Origin: a bacterium
GTDB lineage: Bacteria > Acidobacteriota > Aminicenantia > Aminicenantales > Aminicenantaceae
Assembly: GCA_018335295.1 (NCBI GenBank)
Contig: JAGXKI010000011.1
Coordinates: 1 to 55,676 of the forward strand
Reading direction: 5' to 3'
DNA length: 55,676 bases
Every line of letters begins with the position of its first letter. The first letter of the stretch is position 1. The translations under genes and the position numbers were made by a program. Below are positions 16,563 through 26,606 of the stretch, one piece after another. A model generated the notes under the pieces. That model was not told the origin of the DNA and made no database searches. It saw only the letters and a program-made list of their open reading frames with translations.

Positions 16563-17561
16563 TTAGGAATAAGCTTTCTTGGTTTTGCTTTTCTTTTGAA
16601 TCTCTGTTAACAAATGATCCACCTGGACAGGGATTTTCTTTACCAGGTCTTTGTATTTTCCTGCAGCTGTAAATCCTGCCGCATGAAAATGCCCCCCTCC
16701 TCCAAAATGTTCAGCCACCCAAGCCGCATCGGCAGTCCCTTTGGATCGAATACTAACTCTGAATTTATCTTTTTCTATTTCTTTAAAAAACAAGACCATT
16801 TGAACATCTTTGATGGACCGAGCCAAGGAAGTGATGTCTTCGGTGTCTATTTTATCCAGGTTCAAGGAGTGAAGATCTTTTTTGAACATGGTGATGATAG
16901 CAATATTTTTTTTCTCATTCATTTTGAGAGTGGAAAGAACTCGGCCCAATAATTTAATTTTTTCTGGTGGATTGTTATTGTACAAAAATTCAGAGATGCG
17001 GGTCGGGGTGGCCCCTTTTTTGATCAGGCGGTTGCACACTTCAAATGACCTTGCTGTGGTATTAGAAAATTGAAAGGATCCCGTGTCTGAAACAATGGCA
17101 CAATAGAGATAATCAGCTATTTGGGGAGTGAAATTTATATTCAATTTTTCTCCAAGGAAATAAACCAGTTCAGCTACCGCAGAAGCTTGAGGATCAACCC
17201 AGTTGATATCCGCAAAATAGTCGTTGGAATGGTGGTGATCTATATTGATTTTAAAATAGTTATCCACATTAATTTGCCCGGAGCGGGAGACATTGGCACA
17301 CTCCAGCAGAATCACCATGTCAAATCCTGTTGGTGGAATTTGACCGATTTTTATCTTATCGGCATCCGGAAGATGGTTGAATGGAAAAGGAGTTTGATCC
17401 TTATTGATAATAGCTGTTTTTTTCCCCAGCAGCTTCCCCAAAAAAAATAAAGCCAATCCTGTGCATATAGAATCACCATCCGGCCTTAAGTGGGAGGTGA
17501 TGGCAATTCGGTGGCTTTGAAGGATCTTATCTTTGATAAGCGAAACAGATTCAGTCTCCAT
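16563..17561 (-). CDS. nrnA: NrnA-type DHH phosphoesterase (nanoRNase/pAp phosphatase)
   Basis: DHH/DHHA1 enzymes of this kind degrade 2-5-nt RNAs and dephosphorylate pAp. The 332-residue protein has the N-terminal DHH domain (HLRPDGDSICTG, then the metal motif DHHHSNDYF) and the C-terminal DHHA1 domain with the glycine-rich GGGGHFHAAGF substrate loop. Length is normal. It overlaps rbfA by 11 bp, the common rbfA-nrnA-truB arrangement. Members can prefer oligo-RNA, pAp or c-di-AMP-derived pApA; sequence alone does not tell which. Confidence 0.93.
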   Translation of the reverse strand: METESVSLIKDKILQSHRIAITSHLRPDGDSICTGLALFFLGKLLGKKTAIINKDQTPFPFNHLPDADKIKIGQIPPTGFDMVILLECANVSRSGQINVDNYFKINIDHHHSNDYFADINWVDPQASAVAELVYFLGEKLNINFTPQIADYLYCAIVSDTGSFQFSNTTARSFEVCNRLIKKGATPTRISEFLYNNNPPEKIKLLGRVLSTLKMNEKKNIAIITMFKKDLHSLNLDKIDTEDITSLARSIKDVQMVLFFKEIEKDKFRVSIRSKGTADAAWVAEHFGGGGHFHAAGFTAAGKYKDLVKKIPVQVDHLLTEIQKKSKTKKAYS

Positions 17562-17901
17562 TTGTCTTTATCTTATCCAAGAGTTTGTCCATTTTTTCTT
17601 TATACTCTCTGCCAGAATCATAGGAAAAAATGAGCTTGGGATTATACTTTAATTTTGTGACAGAAGCAATGGATTTTCTAAGATAACCGCTCTTCTTCTC
17701 CAATTCGTTAAGGATAGTTTGTTTGTGTTTTTTATCCAGAAGGGTCAAGTAAACATAGGCTGATTTGAGATCTTTGCTTATTTCCACCCGAGTTATAGTG
17801 ATCAGAGTGGGCATGAAATCTTGAATATCTTCAATGATCACACGGCTCACTTCTTCCTTTAATAAACTAGCTATGCGTTTTTGTTTTCTAGTTTCATTCA
17901 T
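17551..17901 (-). CDS. rbfA: 30S ribosome-binding factor RbfA
   Basis: RbfA binds the 30S subunit near the 5' end of 16S rRNA during maturation and cold adaptation. The 116-residue protein has the KH-like fold pattern: N-terminal RKQKRIASLLKEEVSRVI, a central ITITRVEISKDLKSAYVYL, and a C-terminal basic PKLIFSYDSGREY. An AGGAGG lies somewhat far (about 13 bases) from ATG 17901. It lies between ylxP/infB and nrnA. Confidence 0.95.
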   Translation of the reverse strand: MNETRKQKRIASLLKEEVSRVIIEDIQDFMPTLITITRVEISKDLKSAYVYLTLLDKKHKQTILNELEKKSGYLRKSIASVTKLKYNPKLIFSYDSGREYKEKMDKLLDKIKTNGD

Positions 17902-17973
17902 TTTTAACGGATTTCCTCCTCCTGTTTTGGAGATAAGGGTTGAGATGCTCTATCCCCCCAGCTAGGAATGAGC

Positions 17974-18255
17974 TTATAAATAATGAATTTGTTCGTCGAT
18001 GATTTCGCCGTCCAAAATATTCTCTATGTCTTCGATGATCCTGTCAAAGAGGTTCCCAACGATTTTTTTCTGACTGTTGAGAGTAACCATCCCAATTTTG
18101 GCTCTTTGCCACTTGTTTTGATAATCCAATTCGGCAAATGCAACATTATATTTACTCTTCAGGCGGTCCCTTAATTTGTTCATTCTTTTCCTTTTTTCTT
18201 TCAAGGAATAAGCTTGGGGGAGGTATATTTCCAATCCTAAAAATCCAATGATCAT
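17974..18255 (-). CDS. ylxP: DUF503 (YlxP-like) protein
   Basis: A small protein of the DUF503 family, commonly encoded between infB and rbfA. YlxP has been linked to 30S assembly in Gram-positive bacteria. At 93 residues it has the family pattern IYLPQAYSLKEKRKRMNKLR, AFAELDYQNKWQRAKIGMV and a C-terminal acidic helix. It lies 30 bases after infB. The name follows synteny as much as sequence. Confidence 0.88.
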   Translation of the reverse strand: MIIGFLGLEIYLPQAYSLKEKRKRMNKLRDRLKSKYNVAFAELDYQNKWQRAKIGMVTLNSQKKIVGNLFDRIIEDIENILDGEIIDEQIHYL

Positions 18256-18285
18256 ATCTGAATATCTTTTTCCTAGAAAGCCCTT

Positions 18286-20070
18286 TTATTCTAGCTTTTC
18301 TTTTTCAGTTAAATATGCCCGAATAAGGTCTCCTTCTTGGATATCTTTGAATTTTTCCAAAGAGATCCCACATTCGTGGTTTTTTGTGATCTCAGTGACA
18401 TTTTCTTTAAAATGTTTGAGAGATGAAATTTGACCTTCATGGATGATTTCACCATTTCGGGAGACTTTTATCTTGGCATTCCTGGATATTTTTCCATTTC
18501 TGACATAACAGCCGGCCACCGTACCCACTCGAGAGATTCGGAATATTTGTCTCACTTCAGCTTCTCCTAAATAAGTCTCTTTAACTGTAGGTTCCAGCAT
18601 TCCTTTCAAAGCCTTTTTGATGTCTTCAGTCAGCTTATAGATGACTTTGTAGGTTCTGATTTCGACATTTTCGTTGCTGGCCATATCCTGAATTTTTTGG
18701 TTGGCTCGAGTATTGTAACCAATAATAATGGCATCGGAGGCGGAAGCCAGCAAAACATCCGACTCAGTGATTTTTCCAGTGGCGGAATGCAGTATATTGA
18801 TCTTGACTTGGTCACTTCCGAGATTGGGGAGAAGGTCGTTAAGAACTTCCACAGAACCTTGAACATCAGCTTTAATCACCAGTCGAAGTTCTTTGACTTC
18901 TCCTTCTTCCATTTTCTGGAACAGCTGGTCCAGGGTCATCCGTTCAGGTCTGGGGCCTTTCTCTTTTTGAAGCTGAGATTTTCTAAAATCCGAGATTTTT
19001 TTAGCTGTTTCTAAATCTGAAACAACCTGAAATATATCTCCAGCTGTGGGGACATCTGTAAATCCCAATATTTCTACAGGCATAGAGGCATCAGCTCTCT
19101 TCAATGTTTTGCTGTTTTCATCAAATAAAGCTTTGGCCTTGCCGTATGTGATGTTGGAGATAAAAGGATCTCCTCTGTGAAGAATTCCATGCTGAACAAT
19201 TACAGTGGCAAGTGGTCCTTTCTTGGTATCCAGACGAGATTCCAGGATAACCCCTTGAGCCTTGATATTGGGATTGGCTTTAAATTCTTCCATCTCACTT
19301 AGAAGAAGAATCATTTCTAAAAGTTCATTCAGGTTCTTTTTCTTTGTAGCTGAAACTTCAACACTCACTGTATCTCCACCCCAATCTTCGATAAGGAGCC
19401 CTTCTTTAGATAATTGTTGTTTCACCTTATCCAGGTCTACCCCTTCTTTATCAATTTTGTTGATGGCTACCATAATGGGAACTCCAGCAGCCCGGGCATG
19501 GTTGATCGCTTCTTTTGTCTGAGGCATAACTCCATCATCAGCAGCTACCACCAGGATGACGATGTCGGTAATCTGAGCTCCTCTAGATCTTAATTGAGTG
19601 AAGGCCTCATGGCCGGGAGTATCTATAAAGGTGATAGGTTTATCTTTATATGAAATTCTATAGGCCCCCACATGTTGGGTGATTCCTCCGGACTCCTTTC
19701 GTACCAGGTTTGATTGACGAATCGCATCAAGAAGAGTGGTTTTGCCATGATCCACATGTCCGAGCATGGCCACTACTGGGGGACGGGTGACCATTTGCTG
19801 TGGATCCTTTTCAGCTTGGGCCTTCATTTCTTCTTCGATAGTGGATATTTTTATTTTTAGGTTGAAAGATTGAGAAATTTTTTGAGAGAGGTATTCATCA
19901 ACGATATCATTCACACTCACATCCAAACCATCTGAAGCCAGTTTTTCTAAAAAGTCTCTTCCTTTTATATCCAGTTTATCGATCAATTGTTTGACCGTAT
20001 CTCCTTCCTGGAGATGAATGACTTTTTGTTGGGTTGATTTTTTACTTTTATTCATTTTATGTTCTTTCAT
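18286..20070 (-). CDS. infB: Translation initiation factor IF-2 (compact form)
   Basis: IF-2 is the GTPase placing initiator tRNA on the 30S subunit and promoting subunit joining. The 594-residue protein has one short N-terminal IF2_N-type module (about 15-65) and then goes quickly to the G domain: GHVDHGKT (104-111), DTPGHEAF and NKID. Domains II, III and the initiator-tRNA-binding C-terminal domain follow, ending near KFKDIQEGDLIRAYL. Many bacterial IF-2 proteins are 700-900 residues; the difference here is the missing long charged N-terminal linker. An AAAGGAAA site precedes ATG 20070. It lies 30 bases after nusA. Confidence 0.97.
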   Translation of the reverse strand: MKEHKMNKSKKSTQQKVIHLQEGDTVKQLIDKLDIKGRDFLEKLASDGLDVSVNDIVDEYLSQKISQSFNLKIKISTIEEEMKAQAEKDPQQMVTRPPVVAMLGHVDHGKTTLLDAIRQSNLVRKESGGITQHVGAYRISYKDKPITFIDTPGHEAFTQLRSRGAQITDIVILVVAADDGVMPQTKEAINHARAAGVPIMVAINKIDKEGVDLDKVKQQLSKEGLLIEDWGGDTVSVEVSATKKKNLNELLEMILLLSEMEEFKANPNIKAQGVILESRLDTKKGPLATVIVQHGILHRGDPFISNITYGKAKALFDENSKTLKRADASMPVEILGFTDVPTAGDIFQVVSDLETAKKISDFRKSQLQKEKGPRPERMTLDQLFQKMEEGEVKELRLVIKADVQGSVEVLNDLLPNLGSDQVKINILHSATGKITESDVLLASASDAIIIGYNTRANQKIQDMASNENVEIRTYKVIYKLTEDIKKALKGMLEPTVKETYLGEAEVRQIFRISRVGTVAGCYVRNGKISRNAKIKVSRNGEIIHEGQISSLKHFKENVTEITKNHECGISLEKFKDIQEGDLIRAYLTEKEKLE

Positions 20071-20100
20071 GATTTCCTTTCTTACCTGAGCCAGGCAATT

Positions 20101-21132
20101 CTAATTCCGTTTGATATCTATTTTCCAGCCAACCAGCTTTGAAGCAAGCCGAACATTAAGTCCTTTTTTTCCGATCGCCAAAGAAAGCTGGTCTCTGGAA
20201 ACCTCAACCTGAATTATTTTTTCTCTCCTGTTAAGGATGTAGGCATGATCAATCTTGGCAGGGCTGAGAGCTGATTTGGCATAGGTGACCGGATCTTGGG
20301 ACCATTCAACGACGTCTATCTTTTCTCCCCTCAGTTCCTTACTTATAGAAAGAATTCTATTTCCTCGAACTCCGATGCAGGCACCTATGGGATCAATATT
20401 TTTTTGGTTGCATATAATGGAGACTTTGGAACGTTCTCCGGGCTGACGAATAATGTCTTTGATGATTATGGTTCCATCTGCAATCTCGGGGGTTTCGATC
20501 TCCAGAAGCTTGGTTAAAAAACGGGCATCTTTTCTGGAAACAATGATCTGAGGTCCTCTCGCTTCTTTTAAGACCTGAACAATGACAGCTTTGATCCGGT
20601 CTCCTCTCCGGAATTTCTCATTAGGGATGGTTTCTCGAAAAGGAAGAAGAACATCTGTTTTATCCACTTCCAGAATCATGTTCTGGTTAGATTCAAGACG
20701 TCTCATCACTCCTGTGAGGATTTCCCCTATACGGGGTGCATATTCTTTGTAAATTTTTTCCTGTTCGGCATAAGAAACTTTCTGAAAAATCACCTGCTTG
20801 GCCGCTTGAGCCGAGATCCGACCTAAAGTTTCTGAAGGAAGATCAATTTCGATATAATTACCAGGTTCAGCCGCGGCATCTATTTTTTTGGCTTCTTCCA
20901 GAGATATTTCGGTAGCTGAATCTTGGGGGTTTTTAGAAATCAATTTGATGGTGTAAATTCGAAGTTCACCCTTTTCAGGATTGAAATTTATATGGATATT
21001 TTCATCATAGTTGAAGTATTTGGAAGAAATGAATCTTAAGGATTCTTCAATAGCATTGACGATGACACCTGGGTCCACCTTTCGTTCTTTACTGAGTTGT
21101 CTGATAGTATTCCACACGTTGACTTTCATCAT
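20101..21132 (-). CDS. nusA: Transcription elongation factor NusA
   Basis: NusA binds RNA polymerase and nascent RNA, affecting pausing, termination and antitermination. The 343 residues cover the N-terminal polymerase-binding domain (1-125), an S1 domain (about 130-200, GEILTGVMRRLESNQNMILEV in that region) and two KH domains (GACIGVRGNRI and IGKKGLNVRLASKLVGWKID). It ends right after KH2, with no acidic repeats. ATG 21132 is chosen; a second ATG follows directly. rimP, often just upstream, is absent; the upstream gene is hppA. Confidence 0.96.
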   Translation of the reverse strand: MMKVNVWNTIRQLSKERKVDPGVIVNAIEESLRFISSKYFNYDENIHINFNPEKGELRIYTIKLISKNPQDSATEISLEEAKKIDAAAEPGNYIEIDLPSETLGRISAQAAKQVIFQKVSYAEQEKIYKEYAPRIGEILTGVMRRLESNQNMILEVDKTDVLLPFRETIPNEKFRRGDRIKAVIVQVLKEARGPQIIVSRKDARFLTKLLEIETPEIADGTIIIKDIIRQPGERSKVSIICNQKNIDPIGACIGVRGNRILSISKELRGEKIDVVEWSQDPVTYAKSALSPAKIDHAYILNRREKIIQVEVSRDQLSLAIGKKGLNVRLASKLVGWKIDIKRN

Positions 21133-21142
21133 GGTTACCTAC

Positions 21143-21161
21143 GATATAATAAAATTATATC
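21143..21161. promoter_or_regulatory. AT-rich palindrome ahead of nusA
   Basis: GATATAAT (21143-21150) and ATTATATC (21154-21161) are perfect reverse complements around AAA, 11 bases before the nusA start. Each arm contains TATAAT. It could be an operator or merely a pair of -10-like boxes. No good -35 was found at proper distance. Confidence 0.3.
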
Positions 21162-21235
21162 AGGAATATAAAGGAGGGTGAATTATAACTAAAATATTCA
21201 GGAATATCAAATGAGAGGAGATGGGAAGAGAAAGG

Positions 21236-23200
21236 TCAAATTAGGAGGGGAGCAAAGACCAAACTCACCACAGCCATCAGTTTAATGAGGATATTCATGG
21301 AAGGACCTGCAGTGTCTTTCAAGGGGTCTCCAATGGTGTCTCCAATCACCGAAGCCCTATGAGCATCGGTTCCCTTTCCTCCTAGGTTCCCTTGTTCGAT
21401 CCATTTTTTGGCATTATCCCAGGCTGCACCCGCATTAGCCATAAAGATAGCAAGAAGGACTCCTGTGGAAGTGGCCCCGGCCAGAAATCCTCCCAAAGAC
21501 TCGGGACCGATCACGAACATCATAAATAAAGGCATCACCACAGCCAAAAGTCCGGGAAGGATCATTTTTGTTAAAGAAGTTCGAGTTACGATATCGATAC
21601 ATCGGTTTGAATCAGGCTTTTCCTTTCCTTCCATCAAGCCCTTTATTTCTTTAAACTGCCTCCGAATTTCTATAACCATCTTATCGGCGCCTGCTCCCAC
21701 GGCTTTCATGGTTAAAGAAGCTATGAGAAAGGGCATAAGAGCTCCCACAAGAAGGCCGATGACTGTATCCACGTTGGTCAAGCTGATAACCGATAATTGG
21801 GCCGTTTTCTGGTATGCAGAAAAAAGAGCTAAGGCTGTTAAAGCTGCTGAACCGATGGCAAATCCTTTCCCAATAGCCGCTGTGGTGTTGCCTGCAGAAT
21901 CCAGTTTATCCGTGATTTTCCTTATTTTTTCCCCTGATTGGGACATCTCGGCAATCCCTCCGGCATTGTCAGCGATCGGACCATAGGAATCTGTGGACAT
22001 AACAATCCCTATAGTGGAGAGCATGCCTACGGCGGAAATAGCGATTCCGTAAAGTCCTGAGAGCTGGTAGGCAATGAAGATAATGATGGCCAGAGTCAGA
22101 AGAGGAAGAACCGCACTCTGAAATCCTATGGCTAAACCAGTGATTATGCTGGTGGCGCTTCCTGTTTGAGAGGCTTTAGCGATGGTTTTGATAGGAGGGC
22201 CGGAAGTGAAATATTCACTTTCCAGTCCAATCAATATTCCGGCAACCATCCCTGCCAACACTACCCAAAAAACATTGATATCTTGGAGAAGGAGACGTGC
22301 CGAAAAAAAGGCTCCTAGTAAAAAAAGAAGAGCGCTTATATAAGTGGAATTTCTCAAAGCGGATTGAGGATTCATTATCTTTAGTACTTTTATCGAAAGC
22401 ACTCCTACCACTGAGGCAATAAGGCCTATCACTATTAACAGAATAGGGAATGACATGTAATTCAAGGAAGGAGTCAAGGTCGAACCGAGAGCCATGGAGG
22501 CAATCACAGAACCCACATAAGATTCAAAAAGGTCAGCTCCCATTCCAGCTGTGTCTCCCACATTGTCGCCCACATTATCCGCGATAACTCCCGGGTTCCT
22601 AGGGTCATCTTCGGGGATTTTGGCTTCCACTTTTCCTACTAAATCTGCCCCCACATCGGCACTTTTGGTGTAGATGCCCCCTCCCACTCTTGCAAACAGA
22701 GCCACTGAGCTGGCTCCCATGGCGAATCCATTAATAATCACGGGGTTTTTGGTGAAAAAATAAAAGATCCCGATTCCGGCTACTCCTAAGGAAGCCACAG
22801 AAATTCCCATTACCGCACCACCCTGAAAGGCTATTCCCAAGGCTTTAGATATTCCTCCATCAATGGCTCCTTGAGTGGTCCGTACAGCCGCACGTGTGGA
22901 TCCTTTGAGCCCGATAAATCCAGCCAACATAGAAGAAAAAGCTCCGGTTAGAAAAGCCAGACTGGTGTAAATAGAAAAGAGCTTCCAAAGCACTACGAAA
23001 ACCACCAAAATGAATATTGAAATAAAAGAATATTCTCTTTTTAGAAAAATCATGGCCCCCGAATGGATAGCTTCGGAGAGTTCCTGCATCAATTTATTCC
23101 CTCGAGGATTCCTCTTATTTATAAAATAAAGAAGGACAGCAAAAACGAGTCCTCCCAAGCCAAATATAAAAGAATACGGGATAAAGCGAAGAATATTCAT
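21236..23200 (-). CDS. hppA: Membrane-bound pyrophosphatase, K+-dependent type
   Basis: This enzyme hydrolyses pyrophosphate and pumps H+ or Na+ across the inner membrane. The 654-residue protein has about 16 membrane spans and the substrate-binding signature [20 protein letters not shown], followed by the acidic Mg-PPi loops ([20 protein letters not shown]). The stretch [16 protein letters not shown] carries Ala where K+-independent enzymes carry Lys, so it belongs to the K+-dependent group. Whether the pumped ion is Na+ or H+ I cannot say from motifs. A promoter lies at 23233-23261. It is transcribed toward nusA across a 103-base gap and may be separate from it. Confidence 0.96.
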   Translation of the reverse strand: MNILRFIPYSFIFGLGGLVFAVLLYFINKRNPRGNKLMQELSEAIHSGAMIFLKREYSFISIFILVVFVVLWKLFSIYTSLAFLTGAFSSMLAGFIGLKGSTRAAVRTTQGAIDGGISKALGIAFQGGAVMGISVASLGVAGIGIFYFFTKNPVIINGFAMGASSVALFARVGGGIYTKSADVGADLVGKVEAKIPEDDPRNPGVIADNVGDNVGDTAGMGADLFESYVGSVIASMALGSTLTPSLNYMSFPILLIVIGLIASVVGVLSIKVLKIMNPQSALRNSTYISALLFLLGAFFSARLLLQDINVFWVVLAGMVAGILIGLESEYFTSGPPIKTIAKASQTGSATSIITGLAIGFQSAVLPLLTLAIIIFIAYQLSGLYGIAISAVGMLSTIGIVMSTDSYGPIADNAGGIAEMSQSGEKIRKITDKLDSAGNTTAAIGKGFAIGSAALTALALFSAYQKTAQLSVISLTNVDTVIGLLVGALMPFLIASLTMKAVGAGADKMVIEIRRQFKEIKGLMEGKEKPDSNRCIDIVTRTSLTKMILPGLLAVVMPLFMMFVIGPESLGGFLAGATSTGVLLAIFMANAGAAWDNAKKWIEQGNLGGKGTDAHRASVIGDTIGDPLKDTAGPSMNILIKLMAVVSLVFAPLLI

Positions 23201-23232
23201 CAGAAACCTTTTTTATGGGATTTTAAGGAAGT

Positions 23233-23261
23233 TGTATACCATAATGAGGAATAAATTTCAA
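23233..23261 (-). promoter_or_regulatory. Promoter for hppA
   Basis: On the minus strand, TTGAAA (plus 23256-23261) is followed after 17 bases by TATACA (plus 23233-23238), with TG one base ahead of the -10 (extended -10 form). It lies 33 bases before ATG 23200. Confidence 0.45.
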
Positions 23262-23350
23262 ATTTGACATGAGGGTAAGTTTCAGAAATGCTTGAAAAAC
23301 TGGGAAATAAGAGAAATGATCAAAGTAGAAGGAATAAGACTTCCTCTATC

Positions 23351-24676
23351 TCAATCCACGGACTCACCAAAAAGACTGTAAGGACCGCATTGGGTGATTT
23401 TGACAGGGACAAATTGACCCACCACATCTGAAGAAGATTGGAAATTCACCACTTGATAACCTTCGTTCCGACCTGAATATATGGAAGAATCCTTCTTGCT
23501 TCTTCCCAGGCAGAGGACCTTCAAGGTCTTTCCGATAAACGATTTGTTTTTTTCTATCTGGATTTTTTTTTGTTCATTCTGTAGTTTTATCAGCCTTTTT
23601 TTCTTGGTCTCAAAAGGAACTGAATCTGGGAGCTTAGAGGCCGGAGTTAATGGTCGGGGAGAGTATCGGAAGGAGAAAATATTGGTATATTTCACTGTAT
23701 TCAGAAGACTCAATGTTTGTTGAAATTCGTCTTCAGTTTCTCCAGGATAGCCCACGATAATGTCGGTGCTCAAACTGATCCCTTTCATCAAATCCTTCAA
23801 AATACCTACCAGTTTGAGATAATTTTCCCTGCTGTATTTTCGGTTCATCCTCTTCAGCACTGAAGTTGAACCTGATTGAAGGGGGAGATGAAGTTGACGG
23901 CATATCTTTCTGGATTTTTTCATGGTATGGGCAAGGCGGGGGGTGAAATTTTTTGGATGAGAGGTTAGGAAACGTATCCATTCAATATTTGGAATGCGGT
24001 CCACTTCCTCTAAGAGTGAAGCAAAATCTCTTCCTGTGGAAGGATCACGATAAGAGTTGACATTTTGTCCCAGCAGTTGAATCTCTTTGTAACCTTGGTC
24101 AGCAAGTTTATGAACTTCTTGAATGATGTAATCCATAGGTCTGTATCTTTCTCTTCCTCGGGTGAAAGGGACTATACAATAGGAACAAAAATTATTGCAT
24201 CCTCTCATGATAGTGACATAACCACTGGTTGGGTTTTTTCGTTGTATATCCGAAGGAGAAAATTCCTTCCATCCTCGATTCCATTGAGTGCAGGTGATTT
24301 TTTCTTCCCAGTAATGGGTGATGATATCGGGAATCTTATCATAATTGTTTGGGCCCACAATAAAGTCAATGGAGGACTTCTTATCTCTCAGTTGTGATTT
24401 ATAGAGTTGAGCGATACATCCGATGGCCCCGATCACTAGATTTTTCTTTTTTTTTATAGACTCCAACCTTCCCAGAAGAGAAAAAAATTTTTCTTCCGAT
24501 TTTTCCCGGACGGCACAGGTGTTGATGATCACGATGTCACTCAGTTCAGGCGATGGGGAAGAGTGAGCCCCGCGAGAACTCAGCATTCCGGCTACGTGTT
24601 CTGAGTCATTCTCGTTCATCTGACATCCGAAGGTATGGATGTGGAATTTTTTACCCTTTAAGCTCATTTCTTTCAT
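23351..24676 (-). CDS. miaB: tRNA-2-methylthio-N6-dimethylallyladenosine synthase MiaB
   Basis: MiaB is a radical SAM methylthiotransferase acting on i6A37 of tRNA. The 441-residue protein has the N-terminal methylthiotransferase domain with its cluster Cys residues (TFGCQMNENDSE, INTCAVREKSEEK, IGCIAQL) and the radical SAM domain with RGCNNFCSYCIVPFTRGRER (CX3CX2C). A C-terminal TRAM domain starts near residue 375. NENDSE and CIVPFTRGRE favour MiaB over MtaB or RimO. ATG 24676 has a weak upstream site; ATG three codons on is an alternative. miaA and mutS are not adjacent. Confidence 0.95.
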   Translation of the reverse strand: MKEMSLKGKKFHIHTFGCQMNENDSEHVAGMLSSRGAHSSPSPELSDIVIINTCAVREKSEEKFFSLLGRLESIKKKKNLVIGAIGCIAQLYKSQLRDKKSSIDFIVGPNNYDKIPDIITHYWEEKITCTQWNRGWKEFSPSDIQRKNPTSGYVTIMRGCNNFCSYCIVPFTRGRERYRPMDYIIQEVHKLADQGYKEIQLLGQNVNSYRDPSTGRDFASLLEEVDRIPNIEWIRFLTSHPKNFTPRLAHTMKKSRKICRQLHLPLQSGSTSVLKRMNRKYSRENYLKLVGILKDLMKGISLSTDIIVGYPGETEDEFQQTLSLLNTVKYTNIFSFRYSPRPLTPASKLPDSVPFETKKKRLIKLQNEQKKIQIEKNKSFIGKTLKVLCLGRSKKDSSIYSGRNEGYQVVNFQSSSDVVGQFVPVKITQCGPYSLFGESVD

Positions 24677-24836
24677 TCCAAATAAGATATACTGAGTGGT
24701 GATTAAAAATACTCTTTACCTTTTATATCATAAATAACAAGAATGAGTTAAGAGGATGTCATGAGGGGCAGGTAGAGAAAATAAATTTCCAATCCAGAGT
24801 TTCTCCCTCAAGAAACGAAATGATTTCAGTGTATTC

Positions 24837-26519
24837 TCAATCTGAGGAAAGGTTATGTTCCAGCATTTCCCTGGCATTCTTTAGGGTAGAATCAGTAATG
24901 TGACTTCCCGCAAGAAGCAAGGCAATTTCTTGGATCCGTTCTTCAAAATTAAGCTTTTTCACAGTGGTAAAAGTCCTTTCTTTGGTGATTCTTTTTTGAA
25001 TCTTATAGTGATTGTGAGCAAAAGAAGCGATCTGGGGAAGATGAGTGATACAAATCACTTGATGCTGTCGGGATAGGTTTTTGAGTTTCCTGGCAACCAC
25101 TTCGGCGGTTTCTCCGCCGATCCCTGCATCTATTTCATCAAAAATTAAGGTCTTAAGGATATCGGTGTCTTTTCCTATGGATTTTAAGGCCAGCATAATC
25201 CGGGAAAGTTCTCCTCCCGAAACAATCTTTCGTAAGGGCTTCGGATCTTCTCCAGGATTGGGACTGATCAGAAACTCCACTTCATCTGTCCCGGAATCTT
25301 TACATTTCTCAGAATTGTTGAATTCAGGAGCATAGGAATGAATGTCGATTTGAAACCGGGCCTTTTTCATCCCTAAAAATTTCATTTCTTCTTCCATCTG
25401 CTTCTCTAATGTACGGGCTTTTTCTTTCCGTGTTTGAGAGAGTTGTTCCGCCTTTTCTTTATACTCTGTAAAGGCTTCCTGGACTTGTTTGTTGAGTTCA
25501 GACAGCTTTTCCCGGCTGCGGCTCAATTCCTCAAACTCTTTTTTGGCTCCTTCTAGGTAAGAGAGAATTTCTTGAACCGAATTTCCATACTTTCTCTTCA
25601 GTTTGTCTATCAGGTTTAACCTTTCTTCGATCGATTCCAACTTTTCAGGAGATGCGGTCTGTTTTTCTTTGAAATGAATCAGAAAATCCACAAATTCTCT
25701 TAAAGAAATGCTGAATTGAGAAATGTTTTCACTCATTTCCTTGAATTCTTCATCATAGGGATTCAGCCCTTTGACCAGACTTTGGAGTCTGGAAAGGAGA
25801 GAGGAAACAGAGTTTTCTTGATTGTAGGAAATTTCCAGGGCTTCCTCCACCGATGTGCGGATATGCTGCATATTCTTGAGGATATTTCTTTCCTTATTCA
25901 ATTTCTCTTCTTCGTCCGGCTCTAATTGAGCTTTTTCGATTTCATTGATCTGGAAATCCAAAAAATCAAGCCTTTGTTCTCTATCTCTCTCCTTATTTTC
26001 CAACCGATTTTTTTCTTTAAGAAGACTCCGAAATCTCTGCGCAGCCTGAGACACTTGAGTTCTCAGAGAAAATGCTTCCGCATATTCATCCAGATAATCC
26101 AACTGGTTTTCTGTTTTCCTTAAGAAAATATGATCATTCTGACCATAAATATCCACAAATTCATTCCTGATTTCCCTCAATTTTTTCATAGGAACCAAAA
26201 TGCCGTTGATGTATCCCTTTGCTGAATTTTTAAGGGGAATTTTTCTGTGGATGAAGAATTCATTTTCTTCTTCAGAAATAAAATCTTGGAGATTATCCAG
26301 GTTTTGGGCGGGATGAAATACAGCTTCTACCATCATTTCTTTTTTACCAGTGCGAACTGTATCCGAAGAGCCTTTTGCCCCTAAAACCAAACGGAGTCCA
26401 TCGATAATTATAGATTTCCCCGCTCCGGTTTCACCTGTGAGGATGGAGAAACCCTTCTCAAAGTTCAATTCCAGGTTTTCGATAGTGGCTAAGTTCTTGA
26501 TTCGAAGAGATTGAAGCAT
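24837..26519 (-). CDS. recN: DNA repair protein RecN
   Basis: RecN is an SMC-like ATPase acting in double-strand-break repair. The 560-residue protein starts MLQSLRIKNLATIENL, with Walker A GETGAGKS (about 30-37), a long central coiled coil (about 160-370), the signature SGGELSRIMLALKS and Walker B LIFDEIDAGIGGETA. Length is normal. It follows the subtilase gene by about 90 bases on the same strand. The ribosome-binding site is weak. Confidence 0.95.
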   Translation of the reverse strand: MLQSLRIKNLATIENLELNFEKGFSILTGETGAGKSIIIDGLRLVLGAKGSSDTVRTGKKEMMVEAVFHPAQNLDNLQDFISEEENEFFIHRKIPLKNSAKGYINGILVPMKKLREIRNEFVDIYGQNDHIFLRKTENQLDYLDEYAEAFSLRTQVSQAAQRFRSLLKEKNRLENKERDREQRLDFLDFQINEIEKAQLEPDEEEKLNKERNILKNMQHIRTSVEEALEISYNQENSVSSLLSRLQSLVKGLNPYDEEFKEMSENISQFSISLREFVDFLIHFKEKQTASPEKLESIEERLNLIDKLKRKYGNSVQEILSYLEGAKKEFEELSRSREKLSELNKQVQEAFTEYKEKAEQLSQTRKEKARTLEKQMEEEMKFLGMKKARFQIDIHSYAPEFNNSEKCKDSGTDEVEFLISPNPGEDPKPLRKIVSGGELSRIMLALKSIGKDTDILKTLIFDEIDAGIGGETAEVVARKLKNLSRQHQVICITHLPQIASFAHNHYKIQKRITKERTFTTVKKLNFEERIQEIALLLAGSHITDSTLKNAREMLEHNLSSD

Positions 26520-26606
26520 TTTCTTGGTTACACCGAATCAAGAGTAGAACTTTTTCTGGAAGTCAAATTGTCCGTTTTTAGGTGCCTTTCATATAAAATA
26601 AGGGAT

